From Caldilineaceae bacterium (GTDB taxonomy: Bacteria; Chloroflexota; Anaerolineae; Caldilineales; Caldilineaceae), in contig JACKBC010000012.1 in NCBI GenBank assembly GCA_020634755.1, positions 83,935 to 147,934 of the forward strand: a DNA stretch of 64,000 bases, written 5' to 3'. Each line of letters opens with the position of its first letter. The first letter of the stretch is position 1. Positions 1 through 9,076 of the stretch are shown in pieces. The translations under genes were made by a program, and so were the position numbers. The notes under the pieces are model-generated. The model worked only from the letters and a program-made list of their open reading frames with translations. It had not been told where the DNA came from and ran no database searches.

Positions 1-331
1 CTTGCGTTACGCCGGCCAAAATGCCCACGATACCGCCGATCCAAATGCCGCTTAAGCCGAAGAAGTGCTGGCTGTACATGTAAAGAGCCGCAATCACAGC
101 GCCGGCAAAAAAGCCGTAGATACCGCCCACCAATGCGTTGCGTTCGACAGAGCGCTCGGCTGCTACATCCAATATGCCTTCCGATTGTAGCTCGGTGGGG
201 TGTACCGCGCTGACGGCAATGTCGCGGTCGGTCAACCCCATTTGGTGCAACAGAGAGATTGCATCATTGGCATCGGTTTGTGATTCAAAAACGGCTGGGA
301 TGATTGTTTGCTTATTTTGCTTTTTCATCAT
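1..331 (-). CDS. General-stress-type membrane protein, partial
   Basis: The gene starts at 331 (ATG ATG) behind a GGGAGA ribosome site and runs off the left edge, so only about 110 N-terminal residues are seen. The first ~60 residues form a soluble domain with the pattern AVFESQTDANDAISLLHQMG followed by TDRDIAVSAV. This resembles the small alpha/beta domain of general-stress protein 17M/YflT-like or DUF1269-like proteins. A glycine-rich hydrophobic region follows (GGIYGFFAGAVIAALY, then GIWIGGIVGILAGV), probably two membrane segments. The family assignment is by resemblance only. The role is unknown, perhaps stress-related. Confidence 0.6.
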   Translation of the reverse strand, partial: MMKKQNKQTIIPAVFESQTDANDAISLLHQMGLTDRDIAVSAVHPTELQSEGILDVAAERSVERNALVGGIYGFFAGAVIAALYMYSQHFFGLSGIWIGGIVGILAGVTQ

Positions 332-416
332 GTATCTCCCATATACTATAACATTCAATGCGTATATTATCGCGCACTTATGGCCGCAACACATCTATCT
401 ATGGCATAGAAAGGGA

Positions 417-434
417 ACTAGCCGATGGACTAGT
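417..434. repeat. Short repeat GCCGATGGACTAGT, copy 1
   Basis: This is an 18-bp stretch carrying GCCGATGGACTAGT immediately before an 84-bp family A element. Near-identical strings lie at 11084-11100 (CGATCGACTAGT) and 35820-35836 (CGATGGACTAGT). All three are intergenic and two are close to family A elements. Confidence 0.45.
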
Positions 435-437
435 ATT

Positions 438-521
438 CAGTAGATCGCAACGGCAAGCGATAGAGTGGATTCAACAATCGAGACTGACGCTTAGATCGCC
501 AACACCGTTGGGGTGTACTGA
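438..521. repeat. Family A palindromic repeat, copy A1 (84 bp)
   Basis: The element begins CAGTAGATCGCAACGG and ends CCGTTGGGGTGTACTG, so its termini are imperfect inverted repeats. An inner pair of complementary arms lets the whole unit fold into one long hairpin. Related copies lie at 11126-11223, 29584-29667, 35149-35211 (partial), 35656-35739, 41423-41506 and 44358-44440. No coding content is seen. Confidence 0.8.
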
Positions 522-540
522 GTATTGTATAGCTCATGCT

Positions 541-972
541 TTATAACACATACGGAATGAGCCGTTTGGTCTTTTGGGCATAGGCGGCGTAATCGGGATA
601 TTGCGCGCGCAGCAAAGCTTCTTCCGTTGTTATGCGCAGGGCAATCATGCCAGTTACGAGCAACCCAATCACAATGTTAAGTAGAGAGAGGTGGCCTAGA
701 ATGCTCGCCCAGACCAGCAGTAAAGCGGCGGCATACATGGGGTGGCGAATGTAGTGATAAGGACCCTGAGATAGCACCGTCTGGCCGGTTGGTTCCGCAA
801 AAATGCTGAATTGGTCATCGCGAAAGCTGCGCCGCGCCCAGACCACCAACCCAATAGACGCGAGCTGTGCCGCAATCACAATGGGCGAGCGCGAAAGCAG
901 ACTGCCCGTGAGCAGCAAGGAGAGTAGTGCCAGAATCAACACAAAAAGAGCATATCGCGCCAGTGCTTGCAT
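541..972 (-). CDS. Isoprenylcysteine carboxyl methyltransferase-like membrane protein
   Basis: This 143-aa protein is mostly hydrophobic, with about four membrane segments. Near residues 85-105 it carries GPYHYIRHPMYAAALLLVWA, the hallmark GPY..RHPMY signature of the ICMT/PEMT/NnrU-type integral-membrane methyltransferase superfamily, where it forms part of the S-adenosylmethionine site. Bacterial members methylate isoprenoid, lipid or other small substrates, and the substrate here cannot be told. I chose the ATG at 972, with GAGGG close upstream. A TTG six codons earlier is possible. The gene stands alone between repeat elements A1 and B1. Confidence 0.75.
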   Translation of the reverse strand: MQALARYALFVLILALLSLLLTGSLLSRSPIVIAAQLASIGLVVWARRSFRDDQFSIFAEPTGQTVLSQGPYHYIRHPMYAAALLLVWASILGHLSLLNIVIGLLVTGMIALRITTEEALLRAQYPDYAAYAQKTKRLIPYVL

Positions 973-990
973 AGACCCTCTTTTCAGCAA

Positions 991-1180
991 AGCTCAGTGA
1001 AGGATGTGCAAAAGTATTGTAGTGGGTAGAGGCGATGAGCGTGCGTCGCACTGCCCAATAGAACAGCTGTACAACAGCCACTTTCATGGGTAGTGCGTCG
1101 CACGCGAGTCTACAAACCAATGCCCACCTAAGGAAGAGCGTGCGCGAACCATTTAGCACACTATGCACACCCCTCAGTCA
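991..1180. repeat. Family B element B1 with paired GTGCGTCGCAC palindromes
   Basis: Two exact GTGCGTCGCAC palindromes at 1041-1051 and 1093-1103 (52 bp apart) sit inside a ~190-bp element. Its outer ends (GTGAAGGATGTGCA on the left, TGCACACCCCTCAGT on the right) are imperfect inverted repeats. Its arms match B2 (2661-2830) and B4 (16145-16312), so it looks like a small non-coding mobile element (MITE-like). There is no ORF inside. Confidence 0.75.
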
Positions 1181-1226
1181 AGTGCACGCAAGAAGTTTTG
1201 AAAGTTCCCATGGCGAAAGTGTCGCC

Positions 1227-2369
1227 TCAATGGGCTGCCGCGGTGTGGTGGTGGCCGTTGGTCATCGGCGCCCATTCAATCACCACTTTGATGTCGCTAT
1301 CGTCATGGTGATCCAGCCCCTGGGCAAAATGCCGGTAGGATGTGCGACGCGTCACCAGGCTGTTAATTTCTTGCGGCCACTGTTTGAAGGCCCGCGCCAG
1401 ATCATCCACCGCCATCTGAAAGTGCGCTGGGCTGGCGTTGACGCTGCCCACCAGCACCTGATTGTAGAGCACCAATTGGCGCATGAGCGCTGCACCGGGA
1501 ATATCGATGGGGCGGTCGCCGCCGGGAATGCCGGTGATCACATAGACGCCGTTGATGCCCAGTGCGTCCAGCAAGCTAAACTCCAGGCTGGCCACGCCGG
1601 TGGCCTCCAAAATCAGGTCGATCTGGCCAAACTGGTCGTCAAGCGCGTCCGTTTGCACCTGTCGCCCATCAATATATGTGCCGCCAATTTTCTGGAGCAA
1701 TAGGGGCCGCGCCGATGTTGCGTCAACAATGTCCAGCCCCAATACCCGCGCGCCACGCAGGCGCAGCACAAAGGCGGCCAGCAGACCAATGGGGCCCAAT
1801 CCCGCAATCAGCGCCGTCTTGCCCCGTAGCGCGTCGTCGGCTGTCTTTATATCGGGTAGGCGCGCCAGCTGAATGCGCACGGCTTCGTCAATGGCCTTCT
1901 CAATCACTGAGGTCGGTTCAGCCAGTACACCCAAATGGGCAATGGTGGCCGGCACCTTGACCACATACTGCTCTTTATCCACCACAAACTGTGTCTGGAA
2001 GCCATCTGCGCCTTTGATGCCGCGCTCCGTATAGTCGCCGCTGTAGCACATATCGCTGCGGTTCATCTGGCAAGCGGGGCAGTGACCACAGCCTCGGCGT
2101 ACGCTGAACACGGCATAATCGCCTGGCCGTACTTTGGTGACCTTGGCGCCCACTGCGGTCACGCGGCCAAACATCTCGTGTCCAATGACCAACTCTTTTT
2201 GGCCGGTCGGGGCATCGGCGCGTCCACCGCTTACCTCCTCGCGGTCGGTGCCGCATATGCCCACCTCCAGCATCTCCATCTTCACATCATCCGGCGCGCT
2301 GATAGCCGGCTCTGGGCGTTCCACAAGCTGCGCACTGGGCGTGCCGGGAACAATTGCAATTGCTTTCAT
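1227..2369 (-). CDS. Zinc-dependent glucose 1-dehydrogenase-like MDR oxidoreductase
   Basis: This 380-aa medium-chain dehydrogenase starts MKAIAIVPG behind an AAGGAAT ribosome site. The N-terminal GroES-like domain has GICGTDREE (catalytic zinc ligand region), GHEMFGRV, and the structural-zinc cluster CGHCPACQMNRSDMC near residues 94-108. A Rossmann NAD(P)-binding motif GLGPIGLLAAFVLRLRG lies near 190-207. The GICGTDREE pattern and overall order match the archaeal/bacterial glucose dehydrogenase subgroup, which oxidises glucose or galactose to the lactone with NAD(P). Exact sugar specificity is inferred. Glucoamylase, Zwf and Gnd elsewhere in the window fit glucose use. Confidence 0.82.
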   Translation of the reverse strand: MKAIAIVPGTPSAQLVERPEPAISAPDDVKMEMLEVGICGTDREEVSGGRADAPTGQKELVIGHEMFGRVTAVGAKVTKVRPGDYAVFSVRRGCGHCPACQMNRSDMCYSGDYTERGIKGADGFQTQFVVDKEQYVVKVPATIAHLGVLAEPTSVIEKAIDEAVRIQLARLPDIKTADDALRGKTALIAGLGPIGLLAAFVLRLRGARVLGLDIVDATSARPLLLQKIGGTYIDGRQVQTDALDDQFGQIDLILEATGVASLEFSLLDALGINGVYVITGIPGGDRPIDIPGAALMRQLVLYNQVLVGSVNASPAHFQMAVDDLARAFKQWPQEINSLVTRRTSYRHFAQGLDHHDDSDIKVVIEWAPMTNGHHHTAAAH

Positions 2370-2587
2370 TTGTAGATTCCTTTACCGCTATCACACGCGT
2401 TGCATAAAATGCTGTCCGACTCCAGAAGCGCTGGGAAACTTTGCGCTGTTGGAAAACCACACCATCATTTTACTTCGTAGCATGTCACACAACTTTATGA
2501 ACTGTGTTCATTTACTTTAAGGCAACATTATCAGGGCTTGTATGATGGCGGTTGTGTGGTACATAGAGCCAGCATAGAACTTAGAAC

Positions 2588-2660
2588 CTATCCGTAAACT
2601 TGGTTGTGAATTGTCTGCTGTCTCTGACAGAATGATTTGGCACAGAGAATTTACGGACAG
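2588..2660. repeat. Family C repeat, copy C1 (73 bp)
   Basis: The unit begins CTATCCGTAAACTTGGTTG and ends TTTACGGACAG, giving inverted ends, and contains TGTCTCTG and TTTGGCACAGAGAA. A second copy of the same 73-bp length is at 52751-52823. It abuts element B2, and together the two fill most of the 2370-2840 intergenic gap. No gene is seen in that gap. Confidence 0.75.
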
Positions 2661-2830
2661 ATCATTGAGGGGTGTGCATAATTCGATGCTCGAGTGCAAC
2701 AGATCTCGTAAACCCACGTGCGACGCACTGGCCGCCACGAGGACTGTTTTCCGGCTATTTTGCGGGCCAGTGCGTCGCACGCTAATCGCCTTTACTCGAC
2801 TGAAACACGTATGCATCCCCCTCAGATAGT
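2661..2830. repeat. Family B element B2 (170 bp)
   Basis: The ends ATCATTGAGGGGTGTGCATA and TATGCATCCCCCTCAGATAG are near-perfect inverted repeats. Inside are GTGCGACGCAC at 2718-2728 and GTGCGTCGCAC at 2770-2780, exactly 52 bp apart. It has the same architecture as B1 and B4 and is a MITE-like element with no ORF. Confidence 0.8.
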
Positions 2831-2840
2831 TAATGTGTGC

Positions 2841-3536
2841 TCATCCAAAAAGCCGGGCCAGCGTAAAGGCCGCGGCTGCCGCCAGCCCGCCAACCAGCAG
2901 CGTCTGCAAGCCGGAGCGCAGCGGACCCGCACCCGTAAAATGGCCCTTGATGTAGCCAAAAGCAAAGAGCGCCGCCAATGTAACGGCAACCGAAATGTAG
3001 AGCGCCGTGGCAAGCTGAGCCACAAGCATGTAGGGCGAAAGGGGTATCAAGCCGCCCACAATATAGGAGAGCGCAATGGTCAGCGCGCTGCGTGCGGCGC
3101 GGCGTGGGTCCGGTTCTTCTAGCCCCAGCTCAAAGTTCATCATAAAATTGACCCAGCGCTGACGGTCGCTGCAAACGGCATCCGTCACCGCTTTGACATG
3201 TTCCTCGGCCAGGCCATAGTCGCGAAAAACAGTCGCCACTTCGGCGACCTCCGCCTGCGGCGCCTCCTCAATTTCCTGCTCTTCGCGGCGGCGCTCGGCG
3301 TGATAATGTTCCTCATCCGAGCGGGCGGCCAAATAGCCGCCCAGCCCCATAGCAATCGAGCCGGCGGCAATTTCGGCCAGCCCCGCGGCCACAACCAAAT
3401 TGGTCTGCGCCACCGCACCAGAGAGACCGGCTGCCAAGGCAAAAGGCACGGTTAAGCCATCGGACATACCAATCACAATATCGCGTACGGTTTCCGAAGC
3501 ATTAAAGTGGCGTTCAACGTGGGGTGTCGCAGGCAT
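2841..3536 (-). CDS. VIT1/CCC1 family metal transporter
   Basis: This is a 231-aa membrane protein. The ATG at 3536 has an AAAGGAGC ribosome site, while an upstream ATG would overlap ftsH and lacks one. The N-terminal HFNASETVRDIVIGMSDGLT is the characteristic first membrane segment of VIT/CCC1 proteins. A charged cytoplasmic helical region with EEHYHAERRREEQEI (about residues 80-100) matches the metal-binding insert of the family. Three C-terminal hydrophobic segments follow. Known members move Fe(II) or Mn(II) across membranes. It starts only 16 bp after the ftsH stop, so the two are probably co-transcribed. Confidence 0.85.
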   Translation of the reverse strand: MPATPHVERHFNASETVRDIVIGMSDGLTVPFALAAGLSGAVAQTNLVVAAGLAEIAAGSIAMGLGGYLAARSDEEHYHAERRREEQEIEEAPQAEVAEVATVFRDYGLAEEHVKAVTDAVCSDRQRWVNFMMNFELGLEEPDPRRAARSALTIALSYIVGGLIPLSPYMLVAQLATALYISVAVTLAALFAFGYIKGHFTGAGPLRSGLQTLLVGGLAAAAAFTLARLFG

Positions 3537-3552
3537 ATAGGCTCCTTTGAGA

Positions 3553-5580
3553 TTAGCTTTGCGCATAGACAGCGTCATGCGCCATATTGACGTTGTGGTC
3601 CTTGGACGGGCGTTCGCCCAAAATTGTTACCAATGTTCCTTGCGCCACTGTTTCGTGATCCAGCAGCGCTCTGGCCAGTTCATCAAGCAGGTGTTGATGC
3701 TGCGTGAGTAGATTGGTCACGCATTGGTGACGCTCGCTGAGCAGCTTTTGCACGGCTTGATCAATGTGCGACGCCGTGTCTTCGCTATAGCTGCGCCCCT
3801 GGGCCAGCTCGTAGCCCAAAAAAGGTTGCTCTTCATCGCCGTCAAACGCCGCCAACCCCAGCTCGCTCATGCCCCAGCGCGTGACCATGCGCCGGGCCAG
3901 GCGCGTGGCTTCCACCAGGTCATTTTCGGCGCCGGTGGTAATGTCGCCCAGGGCGATCTCTTCGGCCGTGCGTCCGCCCAGCATAACCGCCAGCCGCGCC
4001 AGCAGATAGGTGCGGCTATAGTTGTACTGTTCTTCTTCGGGCAGCTGCTCGGTGACGCCCAGCGCGCGGCCATGCGGAATAATCGTTACTTTATTAACGG
4101 GGTCGGCGTCGGGCAGCAGCCAAGCCGCCAGGGCGTGGCCTGCTTCATGATAAGCCACGATCTGGCGCGCTTGTGGGCTCAGCATGAGTGACCGTTCGCC
4201 GCCCAACAGCACTTTGTCAATGGCCGTTTCAAAGTCGCTCATGGTGACTTGGGTGTGACGCTGGTGTACGGCCCCCAGCGCGGCCTCATTACACAGGTTG
4301 GCCAGATCGGCGCCGCTCATGCCCACGGTGGCCTGCGCCAATTTGTCTAAATTTACATCATCGGCCAGATGCAGCGCACGCGTGTGAATGCGCAGAATCT
4401 CGGCGCGCCCGCGCTGGTCGGGTAGCCCCACCACCACTTGACGGTCAAAACGGCCCGGTCGCAGCAGCGCCGGATCCAGCACGTCGGGGCGATTGGTGGC
4501 GGCCAGCACAATGATTTCGTGGTGTTCATCAAAGCCATCCATCTCCACCAGCAGCTGGTTGAGCGTCTGCTCGCGTTCATCATTGGTGGCGCCCAGGCCG
4601 GCGCCGCGGCGGCGCCCTACCGCATCCAGTTCATCTATAAAGATAATGGCGGAGCCGGCCTCTTTGGCCTGCACAAAGAGATCACGCACGCGGCTGGCGC
4701 CCACGCCCACAAACATCTCCACAAATTCAGAACCGCTCAGGTTGAAAAAGGGCACACCAGCCTCACCGGCCACGGCGCGCGCCAGCAGCGTTTTGCCGGT
4801 GCCGGGCGGCCCCACCAAGAGCACGCCGCGCGGCATGCGCGCGCCCAGCAGGCGAAACAGTTCTGGCTGTTTGAGGAAATCGACAATTTCGCGCAAGTCG
4901 GCTTTGGCCTCGTCGGCGCCGGCTACATCTTTAAAGGTCACTTCGGGATAATTACCGGCGGTCTGCTGGCGGGCGCGTGAGCGACCAAAGCCAAAAACAT
5001 TGGACTGTTGCTGCATCATCTGGCGCCCCATAAAGCCAAAGTAAAGCAGCAAAAGCAGGATGGGCAGGCCATCGGTCAGGAGCAAAGCCAACCAAGGCGT
5101 TGACGGGGGCGTTACATTTACCGTCACTTTTTGGCGTTCTAACAGCGGCAGCAGCGTGGAGTCACCCACGTCGGTGGGGAAGTGGGTGGTGAAAGATGTG
5201 TAGGTCGTACTGACGGGTTGGCTGCTCGTCACGGCGGGCAGCTGGGCCGCGGCAGTCGCCGTTGGCGCGGCCGATTGTTGGGCGGCCTGCGGAGTTGCGG
5301 TGGCCGGGGGCCATACAATACTCTTGGCCAGGTCGCCATCAATATCCGAACCCGTGATATTAACTTGGGTGACATTGCCGGCCTGGACCTGTTCTAAAAA
5401 TGCACTGTAAGGCAATGCTACCGACTGGTCGCCACTCGGCCAAAAGCTGCTTAGCGTCCAGAACAGCAAAATCACAAATAACGCCCACTGCATGATGGTG
5501 ACGGCGCTGTTTGTCGGCGGTGTTGCCGGCGAATTATTGGTTGACGATTCGGGCTCTTTGGGTGGTACAACGGTCATCAT
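3553..5580 (-). CDS. ftsH: ATP-dependent zinc metalloprotease FtsH
   Basis: This 675-aa membrane-anchored AAA protease degrades misfolded membrane and regulatory proteins. Two membrane segments (about residues 28-47 and 165-185) flank an extracytoplasmic domain with an unusual Ala/Thr/Pro-rich stretch. The AAA domain has Walker A GPPGTGKT, Walker B IIFIDELDAV and the second region of homology with RPGRFDR. The protease domain has the zinc site HEAGHALAAW. I chose the ATG at 5580 because AAGGAGATC directly precedes it. An in-frame ATG 20 codons upstream lacks such a site. Confidence 0.95.
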   Translation of the reverse strand: MMTVVPPKEPESSTNNSPATPPTNSAVTIMQWALFVILLFWTLSSFWPSGDQSVALPYSAFLEQVQAGNVTQVNITGSDIDGDLAKSIVWPPATATPQAAQQSAAPTATAAAQLPAVTSSQPVSTTYTSFTTHFPTDVGDSTLLPLLERQKVTVNVTPPSTPWLALLLTDGLPILLLLLYFGFMGRQMMQQQSNVFGFGRSRARQQTAGNYPEVTFKDVAGADEAKADLREIVDFLKQPELFRLLGARMPRGVLLVGPPGTGKTLLARAVAGEAGVPFFNLSGSEFVEMFVGVGASRVRDLFVQAKEAGSAIIFIDELDAVGRRRGAGLGATNDEREQTLNQLLVEMDGFDEHHEIIVLAATNRPDVLDPALLRPGRFDRQVVVGLPDQRGRAEILRIHTRALHLADDVNLDKLAQATVGMSGADLANLCNEAALGAVHQRHTQVTMSDFETAIDKVLLGGERSLMLSPQARQIVAYHEAGHALAAWLLPDADPVNKVTIIPHGRALGVTEQLPEEEQYNYSRTYLLARLAVMLGGRTAEEIALGDITTGAENDLVEATRLARRMVTRWGMSELGLAAFDGDEEQPFLGYELAQGRSYSEDTASHIDQAVQKLLSERHQCVTNLLTQHQHLLDELARALLDHETVAQGTLVTILGERPSKDHNVNMAHDAVYAQS

Positions 5581-5650
5581 GATCTCCTTGCAATGGGCGG
5601 GCGCTGCGAGCCCTCTGCGCACAATGCATAAAATCTTCATACTCTCTACA

Positions 5651-5761
5651 CAATGTCGGAAGGTAAGCCCGCGTCAAGGGCGACGCACGGTGAACACCCG
5701 AATGTTAAGGCCAAAATGCCGGACGCTGTGCGACGCACTTTGCGCTACCTGCATGACATTG
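5651..5761. repeat. Family B-prime element B3 (111 bp)
   Basis: The element is bounded by CAATGTCGGAAGGTAAG and CTACCTGCATGACATTG, which are imperfect inverted ends. It contains a decayed palindrome GGGCGACGCAC (5678-5688) and an exact GTGCGACGCAC (5728-5738), 50 bp apart. The closest relative is B6 at 49479-49594. It fills the gap upstream of ftsH, so the ftsH promoter may lie in or next to it. Confidence 0.65.
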
Positions 5762-5766
5762 ACGCG

Positions 5767-6849
5767 CTACATGGGGTGCGGCAGCGTGGCTGGCTCCGGT
5801 GCAAGCGTCCTTTTTTCTTGCAGCCACAGTATCTGCATTTCCTGTACAACAACCGATAAAATGATGGCAACCGGTACGGCGAAAAAGACCCCCAAAATTC
5901 CGGCAGCCTTGGCGCCAACAAAAAGGGCAATCAGCACAACCGCCGACCGCAAGCCAATGGTGTGTCCATACAGCAGAGGCGCAATTAGGTGTCCTTCCGC
6001 CAGCGAAATGCTCAGATGCAGCACAATCACCCAAATCACCAGCCCAGGATGCACAACCAACGCACTCAGCACGGCCAGCATGGTGGCAATGATGCCGCCC
6101 AAGTAGGGCACAATTTCCAGCACGCCACCAATGAGGCCAATTGTCAACGCAAAGGGCACGCCCAATATCATCAACCCGGCGCTAAAGGTAACCGCAAAAT
6201 AGAGGCCAATGAGCGGTTGTGACCAGACCCAGCGCGTCAGCCGCTGTTCGGTATTGTCGATCAATTTCTGCACGTGGATGTGATAGTGGCCTGGCGTCCA
6301 GCTCAAAAGCAGCCGGCTCAGCCATCTTTCATCTATGGCAAAGAAAAGGGTGAGAATGAGCAGAACCATAAAATCCAACAGCAGATTGCTGACGCCGGCC
6401 ACTGTGCCCAATGTGGTCTCCAAGACGGTGGCCAGCTGTTGGGTTAGATTGGGCGCCAGCGTCTCCGTAGAGGGTATCCACTGGGTCAAGGGCGTGCCGG
6501 CCAGCCGATTGAAAACTTCTTGGATCAGCGCCGGGCCATTTTTCTGTAGGGGAATCAACTCGGCGTGCAGGATTGGCAGCAGCAAGTTGCCCAGCAACAG
6601 CAGAAAGCCAAATAAAAGAGTGTAGATAGCCAGCACGGCCAAGGGCCGCGGCACGCGCCAACGGGCCAATGCGCTTATGGCCGGACGCATGCCCAAAGCC
6701 AACAGAAAAGCGCCCAGCACGATCCAGCCGATTTCTAAAATCAGGGTTGTGTAGGTGATGATTGTCCATGTGGCAACGACCAGGCCCAACAGCGCTAGCC
6801 ACATCTGAAGGCTGATATGCAGATTTTGATCAATCCTTTGGACATTCAT
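5767..6849 (-). CDS. AI-2E family transporter (UPF0118 permease)
   Basis: This 360-aa protein has about eight hydrophobic segments in the AI-2E/UPF0118 arrangement: two N-terminal segments, a long extracytoplasmic stretch (about residues 85-150), then further segments. Conserved family patterns are seen, such as GVLEIVPYLGGIIATMLAV and a C-terminal glycine-rich pair of helices. Characterised relatives export autoinducer-2 or act as Na+/H+ antiporters. The substrate here is unknown. Start ATG at 6849. The 245-nt gap on its upstream side (6850-7094) shows no convincing feature. Confidence 0.82.
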   Translation of the reverse strand: MNVQRIDQNLHISLQMWLALLGLVVATWTIITYTTLILEIGWIVLGAFLLALGMRPAISALARWRVPRPLAVLAIYTLLFGFLLLLGNLLLPILHAELIPLQKNGPALIQEVFNRLAGTPLTQWIPSTETLAPNLTQQLATVLETTLGTVAGVSNLLLDFMVLLILTLFFAIDERWLSRLLLSWTPGHYHIHVQKLIDNTEQRLTRWVWSQPLIGLYFAVTFSAGLMILGVPFALTIGLIGGVLEIVPYLGGIIATMLAVLSALVVHPGLVIWVIVLHLSISLAEGHLIAPLLYGHTIGLRSAVVLIALFVGAKAAGILGVFFAVPVAIILSVVVQEMQILWLQEKRTLAPEPATLPHPM

Positions 6850-7094
6850 CTGGCCATTGCCTCATCCCGGAATTGCATTGATATCTCTCTGTATGCTGTT
6901 CATTTTAGGCCCAGGCAGGGTTCGTTGTAATCAGGCTATGGCACGGGAAAGGACTAGTCCTTCGGACAAAACAGCTCCTGGTCAAACGGCTAGGGACTCT
7001 TCTGCCGCAAGTGATCTGGAGGCCTATGATTCTGTTTTTGGCTGTAAAGACCTTTTTGCTGGGGCTTGTCTAACACGCGGACCGCTGCGCGTAG

Positions 7095-8033
7095 TTAGCG
7101 ACGTTGCGGATCGAAGGCGTCGCGCAGGCCATCACCCAAGAAGGAAAAGGAGAGGACAATGATGGTGAGCGCCAAGCTGGGAAAGAAGACCTGGCCCCAA
7201 TTGGCCTCCAGGTAATCAATCGCCTGACGGATCATCTGCCCAATGCTGGGGTCCGGGGGCTGAATGCCCAAGCCCAGCAGGCTGAGCACTGCTTCGTTGA
7301 CCACCACCGCCGCTACATCCAGCGTGGCGCTGACCACAATCAGGCCGGCCACGTTGGGCAGAATGTGGCGCCAGATCAGCCGTCGGTCGCGGGCGCCGAC
7401 GCTGCGGGCGGCCGTAATGAAATCGCGCCGCTTTAGCGACAGCGTTTGCCCGCGCACATAGCGCGCCATCAGCGGCCAACTGACCAGCGCCAGCGAACCG
7501 GCTACCAGCAGCAAGCGCCCAATGCCGCCAAAGCGTTCGGTGACCGGCTGGCCAAAGATGGCGGCCACCAAAATGGCAAAGAGCAGTCCTGGAAAGGCAA
7601 AGAGCATATCGGCCAGCCGCGCGATCAGCATATCCAGCCAGCCGCCAAAGTAGCCGGCCAGCAGCCCCAGCGTGGCGCCCACGCCAATATTGAGCAGCTC
7701 TACATAGAGGGCCACCAGCAGCGAGACGCGCAGCCCTTTGATAATGCGCGCCAGCGTATCTCGCCCCAGGCTGTCGGCCCCCAGCGGGTGCGTTGCACTG
7801 GGCCAGGCGTTGATGGCATTGTAATCCTGATAGTTGGGGTCCGTCTGATAAAAGCGTGGCCCCCCAATGGCCAACAAGCTCAACAAGAGGATAATTACAA
7901 AGCTGGTCAGGGCCAGCCGATTTTGGGCAAAACGTTCCCAAAAGCTGGGCGCGCCGCGCTGCGCCAACATGAATTGGGCATCTGCCGCCGACCGCCGAGT
8001 CGCCGACTCCATCTGTGCGTCCGTGCTGGTCAT
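7095..8033 (-). CDS. Oligopeptide-type ABC transporter permease (DppC/OppC family)
   Basis: This 312-aa inner-membrane permease has a cytoplasmic N-terminus with the OppC_N segment (RFAQNRLALTSFVIILLL) and five further helices. The ATPase-docking loop, near residues 210-230, reads RSVGARDRRLIWRHILPN, the DppC-type EAA motif. It overlaps the dppB-like gene by 4 bp, indicating translational coupling. Together with DppB and the family-5 binding protein it imports peptides or similar solutes. No DppD/DppF ATPase gene is present beside it. Confidence 0.9.
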   Translation of the reverse strand: MTSTDAQMESATRRSAADAQFMLAQRGAPSFWERFAQNRLALTSFVIILLLSLLAIGGPRFYQTDPNYQDYNAINAWPSATHPLGADSLGRDTLARIIKGLRVSLLVALYVELLNIGVGATLGLLAGYFGGWLDMLIARLADMLFAFPGLLFAILVAAIFGQPVTERFGGIGRLLLVAGSLALVSWPLMARYVRGQTLSLKRRDFITAARSVGARDRRLIWRHILPNVAGLIVVSATLDVAAVVVNEAVLSLLGLGIQPPDPSIGQMIRQAIDYLEANWGQVFFPSLALTIIVLSFSFLGDGLRDAFDPQRR

Positions 8034-8977
8034 GCGCCCTCTTCTGCACCAATGCGCGGGTCAAGAAAGATGTAGGCCATATCGGTGACCAGATTCATAA
8101 CCACCACGGCCACCGCCAATAGGACGGTGACGCCCTGGATCACCGGATAGTCGCGTTGGCCAATGGCCTGTACGCCAATAAAGCCGATGCCGGGGATGGC
8201 AAACAGGCTTTCCACCACAAAGGCGCCGGTCACTAAAAAGGCCAGCGCTGGGCCAATCACCGTGGCCACGGGCAGCAGCGCGTTGCGCAATCCATGTACA
8301 TAAATGGTGCGCCGCTGCGTCAGTCCCTTGGCGCGCGCCGTTTGCATGTAGTCTTGGCTCAACACTTCCAGCATGCTGGAACGCATGAGGCGCGCAATAT
8401 AGCCCACATTGGCCGCGGCCAGCACCAGGATGGGCATGACCCAATTGTCTGCCTGCCCCCAACCCGCCGCCGGCAGTGAAGGCAGCCCATGCTGATAGAG
8501 CGCAAAAAAGTTCACCGCTCGCAGAATGGGAATCAGCACAAAGCTGGGAATGGAGAAGAGCGCCAGCATGAGCGCCATGTTGAGCCGGTCCAGCCACGAG
8601 TCTTGGTGCAGCGCTGAGAAAACGCCCGCCGGAATGCCCAGCAGCAGGCTTACGAGCAGGGCCGTTCCACCCAGCTGGATCGATACCCAAACCCCGTTGC
8701 CCAAAATGTCGTTGACCGTGCGGTTCTGATAGCGATAAGAGATGCCCAAGTGGCCACGCAGCAGCCCCCCCACGTAGTTAAAATATTGCTGATACCAGGG
8801 CTGATCCAGCCCGTAAAGGTGGCGTAAGTTGTTATAGACCTGTGGATCGCGGCGCGGCCCCATGAGCACCAGGATCGGGTCGCCCGGCGCCAGATAACCG
8901 ACAATAAAGGTGAGAAAGGTAATGCTAAATATGACAAAGATCAGGCTCAGCAGCCTGCGGCCAATCAGTCTACCCAC
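8030..8977 (-). CDS. Oligopeptide-type ABC transporter permease (DppB/OppB family)
   Basis: This 315-aa permease starts at a GTG (8977) with no strong ribosome site. The N-terminal MGRLIGRRLLSLIFVIFSIT helix is followed by GDPILVLMG and the EAA-type loop ARAKGLTQRRTIYVHGLRNA near residues 210-230, all standard for DppB. The C-terminus has PGIGFIGVQAIGQRDYPVIQG, another family signature. It lies downstream of the binding protein across a 190-bp gap that holds 15-bp iterated repeats and a strong hairpin. Confidence 0.9.
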   Translation of the reverse strand: MGRLIGRRLLSLIFVIFSITFLTFIVGYLAPGDPILVLMGPRRDPQVYNNLRHLYGLDQPWYQQYFNYVGGLLRGHLGISYRYQNRTVNDILGNGVWVSIQLGGTALLVSLLLGIPAGVFSALHQDSWLDRLNMALMLALFSIPSFVLIPILRAVNFFALYQHGLPSLPAAGWGQADNWVMPILVLAAANVGYIARLMRSSMLEVLSQDYMQTARAKGLTQRRTIYVHGLRNALLPVATVIGPALAFLVTGAFVVESLFAIPGIGFIGVQAIGQRDYPVIQGVTVLLAVAVVVMNLVTDMAYIFLDPRIGAEEGA

Positions 8978-9000
8978 GACGTTGCTCGCTTAACATGACA

Positions 9001-9070
9001 TTACTCACTGAAACGTTACTCACTGAAACGTTACTCACGCAAACGTTACTCACTCAAACGTTACTCACTT
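9001..9070. repeat. Tandem 15-bp repeats upstream of the dppB-like gene
   Basis: Units of TTACTCACTGAAACG start at 9001, 9016, 9031 (TTACTCACGCAAACG), 9046 and 9061, the last one partial. They end 23 bp before the dppB-like start codon. The regular 15-bp spacing resembles an iterated protein-binding site, but simple slippage expansion is equally possible. Confidence 0.75.
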
Positions 9071-9076
9071 AAGATA

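Noticed and set aside
2517..2816. Minus-strand 99-codon frame
   Set aside because: It lies wholly across repeat elements C1 and B2, so it is not a gene.
6857..7162. Plus-strand 101-codon frame in the gap before the dppC-like gene
   Set aside because: Arginine-rich low-quality composition, no ribosome site, and overlap with the dppC-like coding end.
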